Origin: Phycisphaerae bacterium
GTDB taxonomy: Bacteria > Planctomycetota > Phycisphaerae > Phycisphaerales > SM1A02
DNA length: 64,000 nucleotides
Assembly (NCBI GenBank): GCA_002717655.1
Contig: PBAY01000051.1
Span: 124,001-188,000, forward strand
Reading direction: 5' to 3'
In this document: in pieces, positions 44,948-53,977 of the stretch
Position numbering within the stretch: the first letter of the stretch is position 1
How the letters are laid out: every line of letters begins with the position of its first letter
The notes under the pieces: model-generated
The model's database searches: none
The model's input: the letters and a program-made list of their open reading frames with translations, nothing else
What the model was told of the DNA's origin: nothing
Made by a program: the position numbers and the translations under genes

Positions 44948-47404
44948 TCAACCCTTCCTCTTGCCACCACGGTTTCTGCCGCCCTTGCCACCCTTGCGAC
45001 GATCAGCCATTCGGGCATAGGCGCGTGACTGGGGATCACGACCTACCTTGGGACCAGCCGTGGCCGCACGACTTGCAATCGTGGATGCATTGGCCCGCTT
45101 GGGCTTGGCATCAAGATCCATCTGATCGACCTGCTTGCGAATGTGACGACCTTCCAGTGTTCCAATGATGCTGGAAGTCATGATGTAGAGCGTCAAGCCG
45201 GATGGGGCGGTGTACAGGAACAGCGGGAACATGATGACCGTCATGACACGCATGATCTTCTGCTGCGTCTGCTGCTCGGGCGTCAATGCCGCGCCTTGTG
45301 GGGTCAGATACTTCTGCTGAATGAAGAAGAAGACACCAAGAAGAATGGGCAGAAGATTGATGCCCGACATGTGCCAGAACAGGAACTCATGCGGCTCCTG
45401 GAACGTGTAGAAGAAATGGTCCGGCGCCGCGAGATCCGCGAGAAATGGCCAACCATCGAAGAGCTGGAAGAAACCCCAGAACGCTGGTTGCTGCCGGAGT
45501 GAATAGCTGAAGTACAACCCTGCATACAAGGCGATCCAGATCGGCATCTGCAGCAGCATCGGTGCACAACCCAGCATCTGGAAGGGATTGACCCCATGTT
45601 CCCGCATCAGCTTCATCTGTTCCTGCTGGAACTTCTTCTTGTCATCCCCACAACGTTCCTTCAGTCGCTCCATCTCGGGCTTCAGCTTCTGCATCTGCTT
45701 GCTGAACTTCTGCATGTTGACCTGCGACATGCGGGTGATGGGATGCAGCAGGATGCGCACGATCACCACCAGAATGATGATGGCCATGCCCCAGTCGAAG
45801 ACGACGTGATCCGCAAGGAAACTCAGAACATTCAGCAGGAACTCGGCCAACCACTGGAACGTGCAGAACGCACAGCAGGAAAACCCGGAAATCTGATAGA
45901 GCAGCAGACCACCCATGTTCAGAGACACATAAGGCTCATCGACATCCAGAACCTTCGACGAAAGCGGGCCTGCATAGACACCCATGCTGAAGTTCTGATA
46001 CCCAGCAGCAGGAATATTGACCACCGGGCTGAACAGGCCCGTCTCGATCAGAACCTCTTCTTGAAGGGTGTAGATCGAACGCTCGATTTTTTCAACAACT
46101 GGTTCAAGTGATCGCTGATTTCCTTCGGCAGTCTGCAGTGGGAAGATGGCCATCGCGAAGTAGCGACTGGTAGAAGCAAACCATGACAGGGTGTAGCCTT
46201 CTGTCAGGCTCTGTTCATTGGGCCAGAGCATGGGCTCCTCACTCTTGGCCACATCGGCATACTCAAGAAGCATGCCACCATCCGCGATGACATCCGCCAT
46301 CCGGTTGGGATCGACGGACTCACTGAATTCATAACCAAAGCGGAATCGTCGACGATCCAGATATCGCGTTCGTTCCGGCAGCAGGTTGGGAGGACCATAC
46401 TGCTGCCACTGAACGGCTACTCGACGGCCGGTATGGTTGACCACCCGCTGGTGCATCTGAATTTCATAATCATTCGCCAGTTCAAACTGACGGAGAACCT
46501 CGAGCGCAAGCTTGCCTTCTCCATTCACGACCTGAGCTCGTGCACCACCAGGCTTGGTGGGGATCCAGTGATTCGCTGCCAGCAATGGAATGGATTGACG
46601 TCGAAGCTCAATGGCCCTGCCTGTTGCATCAATGACAGCTGCCTTGGCCAAACCCGGAACGCCTTCAACCGTCGTCCAGGCCTCAACTCCGACTTTCTTC
46701 AAGGCCTCGAGTGGATCTTCATTCGCAGCTTCCGCATCACCTTCCAACCAGAAGAGGTTGACCATGTTGGCTGCAAGAAGTGGCACTTCGTAGGAATAGC
46801 CGCCATAGGGAACCACGTGCTCCCGCTGCAAGACGTACCGCATATCTTCCGGCGGCAACTCAAGACCATCCGTGTTGCCAGCCGCCTTGGCCGCGAAATA
46901 CGCCTTGGCCTGTTGATTGGATGCAGCAGTCAACCAGATGTCTGAGAAGATGATGCTGGAGATACCGCCACCGGCACGCGTGAAGGTCACCTCCATCTTG
47001 GCCTTGGCAGGATCATCAAGACCACCAAGTGATGGAAGTACTTCATCCTCAGGCACCTCATGCAGTACCAGCTTCAGATCGGAAAGATCAAGAACCTCTC
47101 CTGCAGACACAGGGGCCGTCTCGGCAAGCGTCTCCTCGGAAGCAGCAGCCTGAGCCGGTGTGGAGGATTCAGTCGAAGACTTGGCTGTGGATTCAGCAGG
47201 CGTTGACTCGGATTCGACTTCCTTGGTGTCAGCAGTGGATGCATTGGCCTGCGCAGACACGACTGGTGCAGCAGCGGTCGCATTGCTTTGAGCCTGCTTG
47301 GTCATCCGTGGCGAGAAAATCACCATGAGGACAATGGCAGCAGCAATCAACAATACGAATACAGGAACCAACAGCCGCAGCCGACGGTTCACACGTGGAC
47401 TCAT
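44948..47404 (-). CDS. yidC: Membrane protein insertase YidC
   Basis: An 818-residue YidC, longer than the E. coli 548. An N-terminal membrane anchor (LLVPVFVLLIAAAIVLMVIF) is followed by an Ala/Thr/Ser/Glu-rich linker of about 100 residues, then a large periplasmic beta-supersandwich domain (to about 500). The conserved insertase core follows: WGMAIIILVVIVRILLHPIT, MSQVNMQKFSKQMQKLKPEM, and YTAPSGLTLYIMTSS, with five helices. The C-terminal tail is very basic (KGGKGGRNRGGKRKG), as in YidC forms that bind ribosomes. It precedes mnmE in the same transcript. Confidence 0.96.
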   Translation of the reverse strand: MSPRVNRRLRLLVPVFVLLIAAAIVLMVIFSPRMTKQAQSNATAAAPVVSAQANASTADTKEVESESTPAESTAKSSTESSTPAQAAASEETLAETAPVSAGEVLDLSDLKLVLHEVPEDEVLPSLGGLDDPAKAKMEVTFTRAGGGISSIIFSDIWLTAASNQQAKAYFAAKAAGNTDGLELPPEDMRYVLQREHVVPYGGYSYEVPLLAANMVNLFWLEGDAEAANEDPLEALKKVGVEAWTTVEGVPGLAKAAVIDATGRAIELRRQSIPLLAANHWIPTKPGGARAQVVNGEGKLALEVLRQFELANDYEIQMHQRVVNHTGRRVAVQWQQYGPPNLLPERTRYLDRRRFRFGYEFSESVDPNRMADVIADGGMLLEYADVAKSEEPMLWPNEQSLTEGYTLSWFASTSRYFAMAIFPLQTAEGNQRSLEPVVEKIERSIYTLQEEVLIETGLFSPVVNIPAAGYQNFSMGVYAGPLSSKVLDVDEPYVSLNMGGLLLYQISGFSCCAFCTFQWLAEFLLNVLSFLADHVVFDWGMAIIILVVIVRILLHPITRMSQVNMQKFSKQMQKLKPEMERLKERCGDDKKKFQQEQMKLMREHGVNPFQMLGCAPMLLQMPIWIALYAGLYFSYSLRQQPAFWGFFQLFDGWPFLADLAAPDHFFYTFQEPHEFLFWHMSGINLLPILLGVFFFIQQKYLTPQGAALTPEQQTQQKIMRVMTVIMFPLFLYTAPSGLTLYIMTSSIIGTLEGRHIRKQVDQMDLDAKPKRANASTIASRAATAGPKVGRDPQSRAYARMADRRKGGKGGRNRGGKRKG

Positions 47405-47435
47405 GTCATGACGAGTGGGTGCTGGCACAGGCGAA

Positions 47436-48197
47436 TCACCGACCTTCCAGAAGGCGGTCACCAAGCCAGTTGTTCAACTCCGGAATAGCGTGGATCTTCT
47501 TCGCGACAGTTTCCACGTCGTATTCCAATCTGTTGAATTCAACCAGCCCTTCATCTTCATCAAGAATCGCGTAGCTGGCTCGTGGATCCTGATCACGTGG
47601 TTGACCCACCGATCCAGGATTGATGATGACCCGTTCTTCTTCATTGAACCGATACACGCCGCCGAGATCGGCGGGCGGATAGAACTCTGGCTCATTGGTA
47701 AAGACACCCGGGACATGCGTATGTCCCACGAAGCAATGCTTGTCGACCAGATCGAAGATCTGACCCATTTTCACCGGAGAGTTGATGGCGTCTTCGGGAA
47801 AGATGTATTCATTGATCGGCCTTCTTGGAGAGCCGTGCACGCAGAGGAAATTGCCCAACGCACTACGCACACGAAGCTTTCCGAGAAACTCCCATCGTCG
47901 GACTGCGTCCTCATCGTTTGTTTCTCGATTGAACTGCGCACGTGTCCAGTACGCAGCCTGCTCAGCTGCTGCATTGAAATTGGTCGGCTCATACAAGGCG
48001 CCATAGTCATGGTTTCCCAGAAGGGACCACTCACAACGTGCCGCAATGAGTTCGACGCATTCCACCGGATCCGGCCCATAGCCAAGAATGTCACCCAGAC
48101 AGATCACGCGATCAACATTACGGTTGTCGATGTCAGCCAGAACCGTCGTCAACGCTTCAAGGTTGCCATGGATGTCACTGATGATGGCGGTGCGCAC
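47436..48197 (-). CDS. Metallophosphoesterase (YfcE/calcineurin-like)
   Basis: A 253-residue binuclear phosphoesterase. The five motifs are ISDIHGN, GDILGYGP, GNHD, VHGSP and GHTH. This is the small YfcE/MJ0936-type group acting on phosphodiesters; the physiological substrate is unknown. GTG 48197 has AGGAG 7 bases upstream and gives the expected N-terminus; the longer frame is rejected. It is upstream of yidC on the same strand with about 30 bases between, and its promoter must lie in the 48.2-48.7 kb spacer. Confidence 0.9.
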   Translation of the reverse strand: MRTAIISDIHGNLEALTTVLADIDNRNVDRVICLGDILGYGPDPVECVELIAARCEWSLLGNHDYGALYEPTNFNAAAEQAAYWTRAQFNRETNDEDAVRRWEFLGKLRVRSALGNFLCVHGSPRRPINEYIFPEDAINSPVKMGQIFDLVDKHCFVGHTHVPGVFTNEPEFYPPADLGGVYRFNEEERVIINPGSVGQPRDQDPRASYAILDEDEGLVEFNRLEYDVETVAKKIHAIPELNNWLGDRLLEGR

Positions 48198-48676
48198 GGG
48201 GCACTCCTGGAAGCTGTTGTGGGGGGACGAACCATTGACCAAGCGAGGATGCTACGGCGACTGCCAGAGCAGCGTCAATGAGTCAGAGGGTGTTCTTTAT
48301 GGCAGAATTGACCCCTCTGGATCCCACCGTGGTCACAATCGAGCCTCCCGACTGTTCTTCAGGTCATCTCGGCAAGATTTCAGGGCTGACGTGGACCTCA
48401 TCATGAGAAAACAGAATCCCACATCTGCTCCAATAACCCCTTGAATGGCGCAAGTCCATATTTTGCAAGTGATTAGACTTTCTCGGTTGGCCCCAAATGT
48501 GCATTTACCCCCGGCTTATCCACAGGGCGTAAATCGCAGCTAAACACCTGAGATGCAAGGAACTAACCATTCCAGAGGGCATTCAGCCTGCCCCAAACAC
48601 CTCGAATCCGACACTACAATGCCCCCCCTTAAGGGCCACTGCGGCCAATTCACCACCTGCCAGAGGAGCCTCAAGC
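48198..48676. other. 479-bp divergent spacer with a perfect DnaA box
   Basis: The spacer separates the leftward yidC/mnmE side from rightward lpd. It holds an exact DnaA box TTATCCACA at 48516-48524, and a weaker opposite-strand box-like sequence (TGTGCATTT, 48498-48506) 9 bases away. The near-palindrome AAATG-TG-CATTT and the palindrome CCCTTAAGGG (near 48626) are also present. No gene or terminator was recognised. Several perfect boxes would be expected of a strong origin; there is one. Confidence 0.55.
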
Positions 48677-50152
48677 GTGGGCAATGTTGAGCATTATGAC
48701 CTTGTTGTGATCGGTTCAGGACCTGGCGGCTACGTCGGGGCCATTCGGGCTGCCCAGTTGGGCATGAAGACCGCCATCATCGAACGAAACCGCCTTGGTG
48801 GCGTCTGCCTCAACTGGGGCTGCATCCCCAGCAAGGCATTGCTGCATGTTGCAGAGGCTTATTCGGAATCAGTAACGCATGGCAACGAGTGGGGGCTTTC
48901 GTTCGACAACGCAAGTGTCGACTGGTCCAAGGTAATCGGCGCCAGCCGTGGTGCAGCGGACAAGTTGAACAATGGTGTCGGTTTCTTGATGAAGAAGAAC
49001 AAGATCGACACCATCGAAGGACATGCACGTATCACTTCAGGACGCAATGGTGATTCACCATGTTCCATTGAAATCCTGAAAGCTGACGATGACTACTACC
49101 ACGGTACAGGTGGAGAAGTCATCAGCAACATCACATGCAACAACATCATGATCGCAACCGGCGCAGCGCCGCGAGGACTTCCATTTGCATCATTCGATGG
49201 AAAGACCATCCTGTCTTCTCAGGATGCGATGGTCCTGCCGGAGCAACCTGAATCGATGATCGTCGTCGGAAGCGGCGCCATCGGAATGGAGTTCGCCTAC
49301 TTCTACAACGCCATGGGAACCAAGGTGACGGTCATCGAGATGATGGACCGCATCTTCCCCAATGAAGATGCCGAAGTTTCCAAGGAAGCGATGAAGGCCT
49401 TCAAGAAGCAGGGCATCCAGTTCCATGTCGGGGCCATGACGACGGCCATCGAAACCAATGCTGACGGTGCCACCGTCACCATCGCTGATGCAAAGGATGA
49501 AACCAAGACACAGCAGCTGTCGGCGGAGAAAGTCCTGGTTGGCATCGGAGTTCAGGGTCGATGTGACGGTCTCCTTGCCGATGGGCTTTCACTGGAAATG
49601 GAAAAGGGCTACATCAAGACCGACTATCGTGATGTTGATGAACCCACCTATCAGACGAGTGTCCCGGGCATCTACGCCATCGGAGACATCATCGGGCCAC
49701 CTTGGCTTGCACATGTCTCAGCAGAAGAAGCCGTCACGTGTGCCGAACGACTGGCCGGGCATCACACGCTTGGCGTCGACTATGACGCGATTCCAGGTTG
49801 CACCTATACATCACCACAGGTTGCCTGCATCGGCATGACTGAAGAAGCCGCGAAGGCTGCAGGCATTGAATATGAAACAGGCAAGTTCTCGTTCCAGGCT
49901 CTGGGCAAGGCCGTCGCAACCAGCTCGACCACGGGATTCGTCAAGATTCTGGTTTCCAAACCCTATGGGGAGATCCTTGGAGCCCACATCATCGGCAAGG
50001 ATGCGTCCGAACTTATCCATGAGTTCTGCCTCGCGATTCGTCTGGAAGCAACTGCCGAGGACATCATCTCGACGATGCACGCGCACCCGACGATGGCGGA
50101 GTCGATTCATGAAGCTGCTCTGGATACCGAGAACCGCGTCATCAACAGCTGA
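48677..50152 (+). CDS. lpdA: Dihydrolipoyl dehydrogenase
   Basis: A 491-residue pyridine nucleotide-disulfide oxidoreductase. FAD motif VIGSGPGGYVGA, redox-active disulfide GGVCLNWGCIPSKAL, NAD motif VVGSGAIGMEFAY, the second FAD motif YAIGDIIG, and the C-terminal His-Glu pair HAHPTMAESIHE are present. It is the E3 of 2-oxoacid dehydrogenase and glycine cleavage complexes. It starts with GTG 48677, with GAGGAG 9 bases upstream. The complex partners E1 and E2 are not in the window. Confidence 0.96.
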   Translation: MGNVEHYDLVVIGSGPGGYVGAIRAAQLGMKTAIIERNRLGGVCLNWGCIPSKALLHVAEAYSESVTHGNEWGLSFDNASVDWSKVIGASRGAADKLNNGVGFLMKKNKIDTIEGHARITSGRNGDSPCSIEILKADDDYYHGTGGEVISNITCNNIMIATGAAPRGLPFASFDGKTILSSQDAMVLPEQPESMIVVGSGAIGMEFAYFYNAMGTKVTVIEMMDRIFPNEDAEVSKEAMKAFKKQGIQFHVGAMTTAIETNADGATVTIADAKDETKTQQLSAEKVLVGIGVQGRCDGLLADGLSLEMEKGYIKTDYRDVDEPTYQTSVPGIYAIGDIIGPPWLAHVSAEEAVTCAERLAGHHTLGVDYDAIPGCTYTSPQVACIGMTEEAAKAAGIEYETGKFSFQALGKAVATSSTTGFVKILVSKPYGEILGAHIIGKDASELIHEFCLAIRLEATAEDIISTMHAHPTMAESIHEAALDTENRVINS

Positions 50153-50229
50153 TTCGGAGAACCGAAACGTCGATCCAAGTTCCCGACCGAACCGCAACTG
50201 AACGTTGCATCTGAGAATGCGTTGCTCCC

Positions 50230-51453
50230 ATGGCCATCACCTTTCACGATCATGTTCTTCCCAACGGACTGCGGATTGCAGCCGAAGTGGATCCTGAGGC
50301 GCATTCTGCCGCCATGGGCTTCTTCGTACGCACAGGCGCCCGTGATGAGGAGACGCAGGACATGGGCGTCAGCCATTTCCTGGAGCACATGATGTTCAAG
50401 GGAACCGAGTCGCGAAGCGGGGAACAGGTTGACCGTGATTTCGATGATCTTGGCGGCCGACACAACGCCTACACCTCGGGTGAGATGACTGCTTTCCATG
50501 TCCATTGCCTGCCGGAACATCTGGCGCCGGCTTCGGACATCCTCGCGGACATCATGCGTCCATCATTGAGAGAATCAGACTTTGATGATGAGAAGAATGT
50601 GATTCTCGAAGAGATCGCGATGTACGAGGATCAACCGTTCTGGCGACTGTATGAACGAGCCAGCGAAATCTACTACGGCAATCATCCACTCAGCCATCGT
50701 GTCCTTGGAACCGCTGATTCGATCAAGAATCTGAAGTGTGATCGAATGAAGTCCTACTTCAATCAGCGATACAGCGCCGACAACACGGTGGTATCAATGG
50801 CCGGAAAACTCGACTTCGATGCCATGGTGAAGCAGCTCGAGGACGCCTGTGGACATTGGCCTCGCACCGATGCCCAGCGTGCCTATCAGGACATGGTCCA
50901 TCAGGAACAATCATTCACGGAAACCTGTGACCGAATCAATCGGGACTACATGCTGATGCTCGCCCCCGCGCCTCCAGTTCAGGATGAACGGCGACATGCT
51001 GCCGCATTGATGGCGTGGATTCTCGGCAGTGCTGATGGATCAAGACTCTATTGGTCATTGATCGATACTGGACAAGCTGAAGCCGCTCAGGCCCAGTATG
51101 AAGGACGCGATCGAACCGGCCAGTTCCTCATCTGGTGCATCTGTGATCCAGCCAGGGCCAATGAAGTCGAAGCGACCATCCGCGGGGAGATCGACAATCT
51201 GGTTTCTTCCATCAATGAAGAGGACCTCGAACGAGTCAGGGCCAAGGCTGCAACTGCCATCACACTTCATGGCGAACTCCCAGCTGGTCGCATGCAGCGA
51301 CTTGGCCGACTCCTGCTCACGCAGGACAACTGGATCCCGTTGGAAGAAGAGCTTGATCGCATCTGTCGCGTGACAACGGCTGATATTGCCGATGTTGCCG
51401 AAGAATATCCAATGACACCTGTCGTCACGGGACATCTCTGCGGCAACTGCTGA
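50230..51453 (+). CDS. M16-family zinc peptidase
   Basis: A 407-residue pitrilysin-type peptidase. The inverted zinc motif HFLEH lies at residues 49-53, preceded by TGARDE and followed by the glycine/Asn signature GGRHNAYTSGE. The third ligand Glu is in ILEEIAMYED. M16 enzymes of this size degrade short peptides or process precursors, resembling mitochondrial processing peptidase beta. A second M16 subunit is often encoded nearby but is absent here. No signal peptide is seen, suggesting the cytoplasm. It follows lpd with a 77-base spacer and converges with the GGDEF gene. Confidence 0.92.
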   Translation: MAITFHDHVLPNGLRIAAEVDPEAHSAAMGFFVRTGARDEETQDMGVSHFLEHMMFKGTESRSGEQVDRDFDDLGGRHNAYTSGEMTAFHVHCLPEHLAPASDILADIMRPSLRESDFDDEKNVILEEIAMYEDQPFWRLYERASEIYYGNHPLSHRVLGTADSIKNLKCDRMKSYFNQRYSADNTVVSMAGKLDFDAMVKQLEDACGHWPRTDAQRAYQDMVHQEQSFTETCDRINRDYMLMLAPAPPVQDERRHAAALMAWILGSADGSRLYWSLIDTGQAEAAQAQYEGRDRTGQFLIWCICDPARANEVEATIRGEIDNLVSSINEEDLERVRAKAATAITLHGELPAGRMQRLGRLLLTQDNWIPLEEELDRICRVTTADIADVAEEYPMTPVVTGHLCGNC

Positions 51454-51477
51454 TCTGCATTCAATGAATATCAGGCT

Positions 51478-53007
51478 CTAGGCTGCGGCTCGCCAGGTCG
51501 CGACACCATTGCCGCCTCGACGTTTGGCGATGTACATCGCCTGATCCGCACAGGTCACGAGCATCTCAGGCGAGTCGATCGTGTTGTCCGAGCTCGGGTC
51601 AAAGGTCGCAAGGCCCATGCTTGATGTAAGCGTCATATCACCATCCAACTCATGTGAAAGTTCGGCTGCGGCCTGCAATGGTGAAGAAGCCAGAGAAGTG
51701 AGGATGTCCTCTGCAACACGGCGGGCATCGTCTTCACTGCAGCCAGGCAGCAGGAGTACGAACTCATCTCCACCAAATCGACAGACGATGTCCTCGCGGC
51801 GTGCGCGTTCTTCCATGACCTTGGCAAGATGCTTGAGTACCGCATCTCCGACCGCGTGACCGTATCGATCATTGATCGGTTTGAAGCGATCTGCATCACA
51901 GAACAGCAAGGACAGACAACGGCCGGTTTCAGCCGTCTCACTGAACATGCGAGACAGCTGTGCGTCGAATCCTGAACGATCAAGAACGCCAGTCAAGCCA
52001 TCACGATTGATCTTTTCCGAGAGATCATGGTTCTTCTGCTGGAGATCACGGGCATGACGGCCCATGTCGATCTGATGTTGAAAGAGCTGCGCTTCGGCTC
52101 TGGCGAGAAGTTGTTCAACCTGGATGCCGTCTCCAGTATCAACTCGGAAGAAGGAAGACACCTCCTTGGCTGCTTCCTGAGTCGAAACAACAACCTTCTC
52201 GCTGCTTCTCGCATCCAATCCGAACCACTCACGTGCATGCCTTCGATAGGCATTCATCGCACGCTGGTTGGGGGTCATCATGAGACTGGCCGCCATGGCT
52301 CCGGCGAGATCGATGATTCGCACCTGATCCAGCCATTGTGGATCCGCTGATTGTGAATCGTGATGCCAGCGAATGGCCGCTACCTGCGAGGAGGGCAGCT
52401 TCCATTTTTCAGCTACTGATGCGCCGATTTCCGGATGAGTCACCTCAAAGAGATCTCGTTCGAGTCGCACAAGTTCATGGTGATCACCACGTACCGCTTC
52501 TACCGCTTCAACATATTGACGGCCAAATCGGTGATACATCGCAATCATCCCGAAGTCCTGCATCAAGCCTGCAAAGAATGCCTCTTCAGGATCCCATGTG
52601 CCAAGTAGTCGAGCCAGTTCACGGGCGGCGACCGCCGTATGAATTGATCTTCGCCAGTATTCGGAATAATTGAAACCAAGGCGGTCACAGCCCTGACTAT
52701 CGATCGTGTCAACCAGGCTGAAACTCAGAACCAGTGTCTTGACCGTATTCAAACCGAGATAGACCATCGCTTGATGAACCGTTCCACATGGACGCGACAA
52801 GCCGTAGTAACTCGAGTTGACGGTGCGCAGAACCTTTGCGGCAAGCGCTTGATCCAGCTGAACGGTTTCTGCAATGCGGAGCACATCAAGATCGACGCCC
52901 GAGGTCATTTCAAGAACCTCGGCTGCAACAGCCGGCAGGGTCGGAAGTCGATGTCCGGCCAGTAATTCCTCAACCATTTCCAGAGTTGCCACGAATCCAT
53001 TCTCCAC
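51478..53007 (-). CDS. HDOD-GGDEF diguanylate cyclase
   Basis: A 509-residue signalling protein. Residues 10-220 form an HDOD domain (VLRTVNSSYYGL, LGLNTVKTLVLSFSL, LMQDFGMIAMY). A helical linker (260-340) leads to a GGDEF domain (345-505) with LTGVLDRSGF, the active site FGGDEF and DADRFKPIND. The RRED just before CRFGGDEF is an RxxD inhibitory site, so it may be product-inhibited. It makes c-di-GMP; the HDOD domain likely senses a partner. It starts with GTG 53007. It is downstream of recO on the same strand, 153 bases away. Confidence 0.93.
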   Translation of the reverse strand: MENGFVATLEMVEELLAGHRLPTLPAVAAEVLEMTSGVDLDVLRIAETVQLDQALAAKVLRTVNSSYYGLSRPCGTVHQAMVYLGLNTVKTLVLSFSLVDTIDSQGCDRLGFNYSEYWRRSIHTAVAARELARLLGTWDPEEAFFAGLMQDFGMIAMYHRFGRQYVEAVEAVRGDHHELVRLERDLFEVTHPEIGASVAEKWKLPSSQVAAIRWHHDSQSADPQWLDQVRIIDLAGAMAASLMMTPNQRAMNAYRRHAREWFGLDARSSEKVVVSTQEAAKEVSSFFRVDTGDGIQVEQLLARAEAQLFQHQIDMGRHARDLQQKNHDLSEKINRDGLTGVLDRSGFDAQLSRMFSETAETGRCLSLLFCDADRFKPINDRYGHAVGDAVLKHLAKVMEERARREDIVCRFGGDEFVLLLPGCSEDDARRVAEDILTSLASSPLQAAAELSHELDGDMTLTSSMGLATFDPSSDNTIDSPEMLVTCADQAMYIAKRRGGNGVATWRAAA

Positions 53008-53160
53008 ACGAATAATGACGGCCCGGTCTCCGTACCGGAGGCGACCTCAGGCCTATCGACCTGTTTCAGAGGCGAATTCACCATCATCAGGATTCCAAGG
53101 CAACCCAAGGTTCATGAGTTGGTGATGGCATACCTTCTCGGACGTCGTGACAAAATCACA

Positions 53161-53901
53161 TCAACCAAGATCGCCAAATGCCCATTCCATGGCCTCCGGC
53201 GCTTCTCCCAGTAATGAACGGAAGCAGACGGCCAGAAGACGATTGGCTCGAGGCACGCCTTCAATATCGGAAGCAGCCGCGACGAAGTCACCTTGAGCGA
53301 CCTGTCGAAGCAACTGAATGGTTGAATTGCGGACTCGAACAGCATCCCCTGATTGGCTGGTTTCGATGACACCACCAAGTATTGGACTGAACCGGATCAC
53401 ATCTGCTTCCACATCGATCGCTTCACCTGTTCCGCTGTCAACATCCAGTTCCGGTCGATAGCCACAGGCGTCAAGCAGCCGCCATTGGAAGATCAGGGTC
53501 TCGATGCCGATGCGATCACGATCTGTGCAGGCTCGCTGGGCTGATTCCAACGCCTGAAAGACCTCTGGATGAGGATCCTGCTCCCGCAACATGCGGCTGG
53601 TCAGATCAACCATGTAGATCCCTGCACGGTTGGCCACCAGATGCTGACGGGGCGCCCAATACACTTCCGCCAGATGCCACTCGGTAATCGTGGCCAGATC
53701 CCTGCCTGCCTTGGTAATCAAGGTGATCTGCCCTCTGGTGAGAGGATCAAATCCACCTGAAAAACGGCCGTCAGAACGCTTGGAACCCTTCGCAAGACCT
53801 CTCAGGAGGCCATGACGCTCCGTCAAGAGGCTCACCGTCTGGGACGTCTCGGAGAAATCCCATCGCCTCAGGCAGATCGCATTGTCGGTCAAGGTAGGCA
53901 C
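53161..53901 (-). CDS. recO: DNA repair protein RecO
   Basis: A 246-residue RecO. The N-terminal OB-fold shows AICLRRWDFSETSQTVSLLTERHG, and LRGLAKGSKR follows; the helical C-terminal part has the HPEVFQALESAQRA stretch. RecO anneals strands and loads RecA with RecR on SSB-coated DNA. The four-cysteine zinc site seen in many RecO proteins is absent (only one Cys in this segment, DACGYRP), as in E. coli. It starts with GTG 53901. Divergent from parA across 76 bases. Confidence 0.88.
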   Translation of the reverse strand: MPTLTDNAICLRRWDFSETSQTVSLLTERHGLLRGLAKGSKRSDGRFSGGFDPLTRGQITLITKAGRDLATITEWHLAEVYWAPRQHLVANRAGIYMVDLTSRMLREQDPHPEVFQALESAQRACTDRDRIGIETLIFQWRLLDACGYRPELDVDSGTGEAIDVEADVIRFSPILGGVIETSQSGDAVRVRNSTIQLLRQVAQGDFVAAASDIEGVPRANRLLAVCFRSLLGEAPEAMEWAFGDLG

Positions 53902-53926
53902 TGACAGGATGCTAACACCATGCAGG

Positions 53927-53971
53927 GGTTGTACGAAACAACCGCAATTCTGAGTTCAGGACCGATATAGT
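53927..53971 (+). promoter_or_regulatory. Candidate parA promoter with inverted repeat
   Basis: An imperfectly placed but plausible -10 box TATAGT lies at 53966-53971, only 6 bases before the parA ATG, so the message may be nearly leaderless. A perfect 6-bp inverted repeat GGTTGT-ACGAA-ACAACC (53927-53943) sits about 22 bases upstream, where the -35 would be. That is a plausible operator position, but no factor or convincing -35 box can be named. Confidence 0.35.
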
Positions 53972-53977
53972 GTCTAT

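Noticed and set aside
53008-53160. c-di-GMP riboswitch before the GGDEF gene
   Set aside because: I looked for the GEMM core motifs in the 153-base leader and did not find them.
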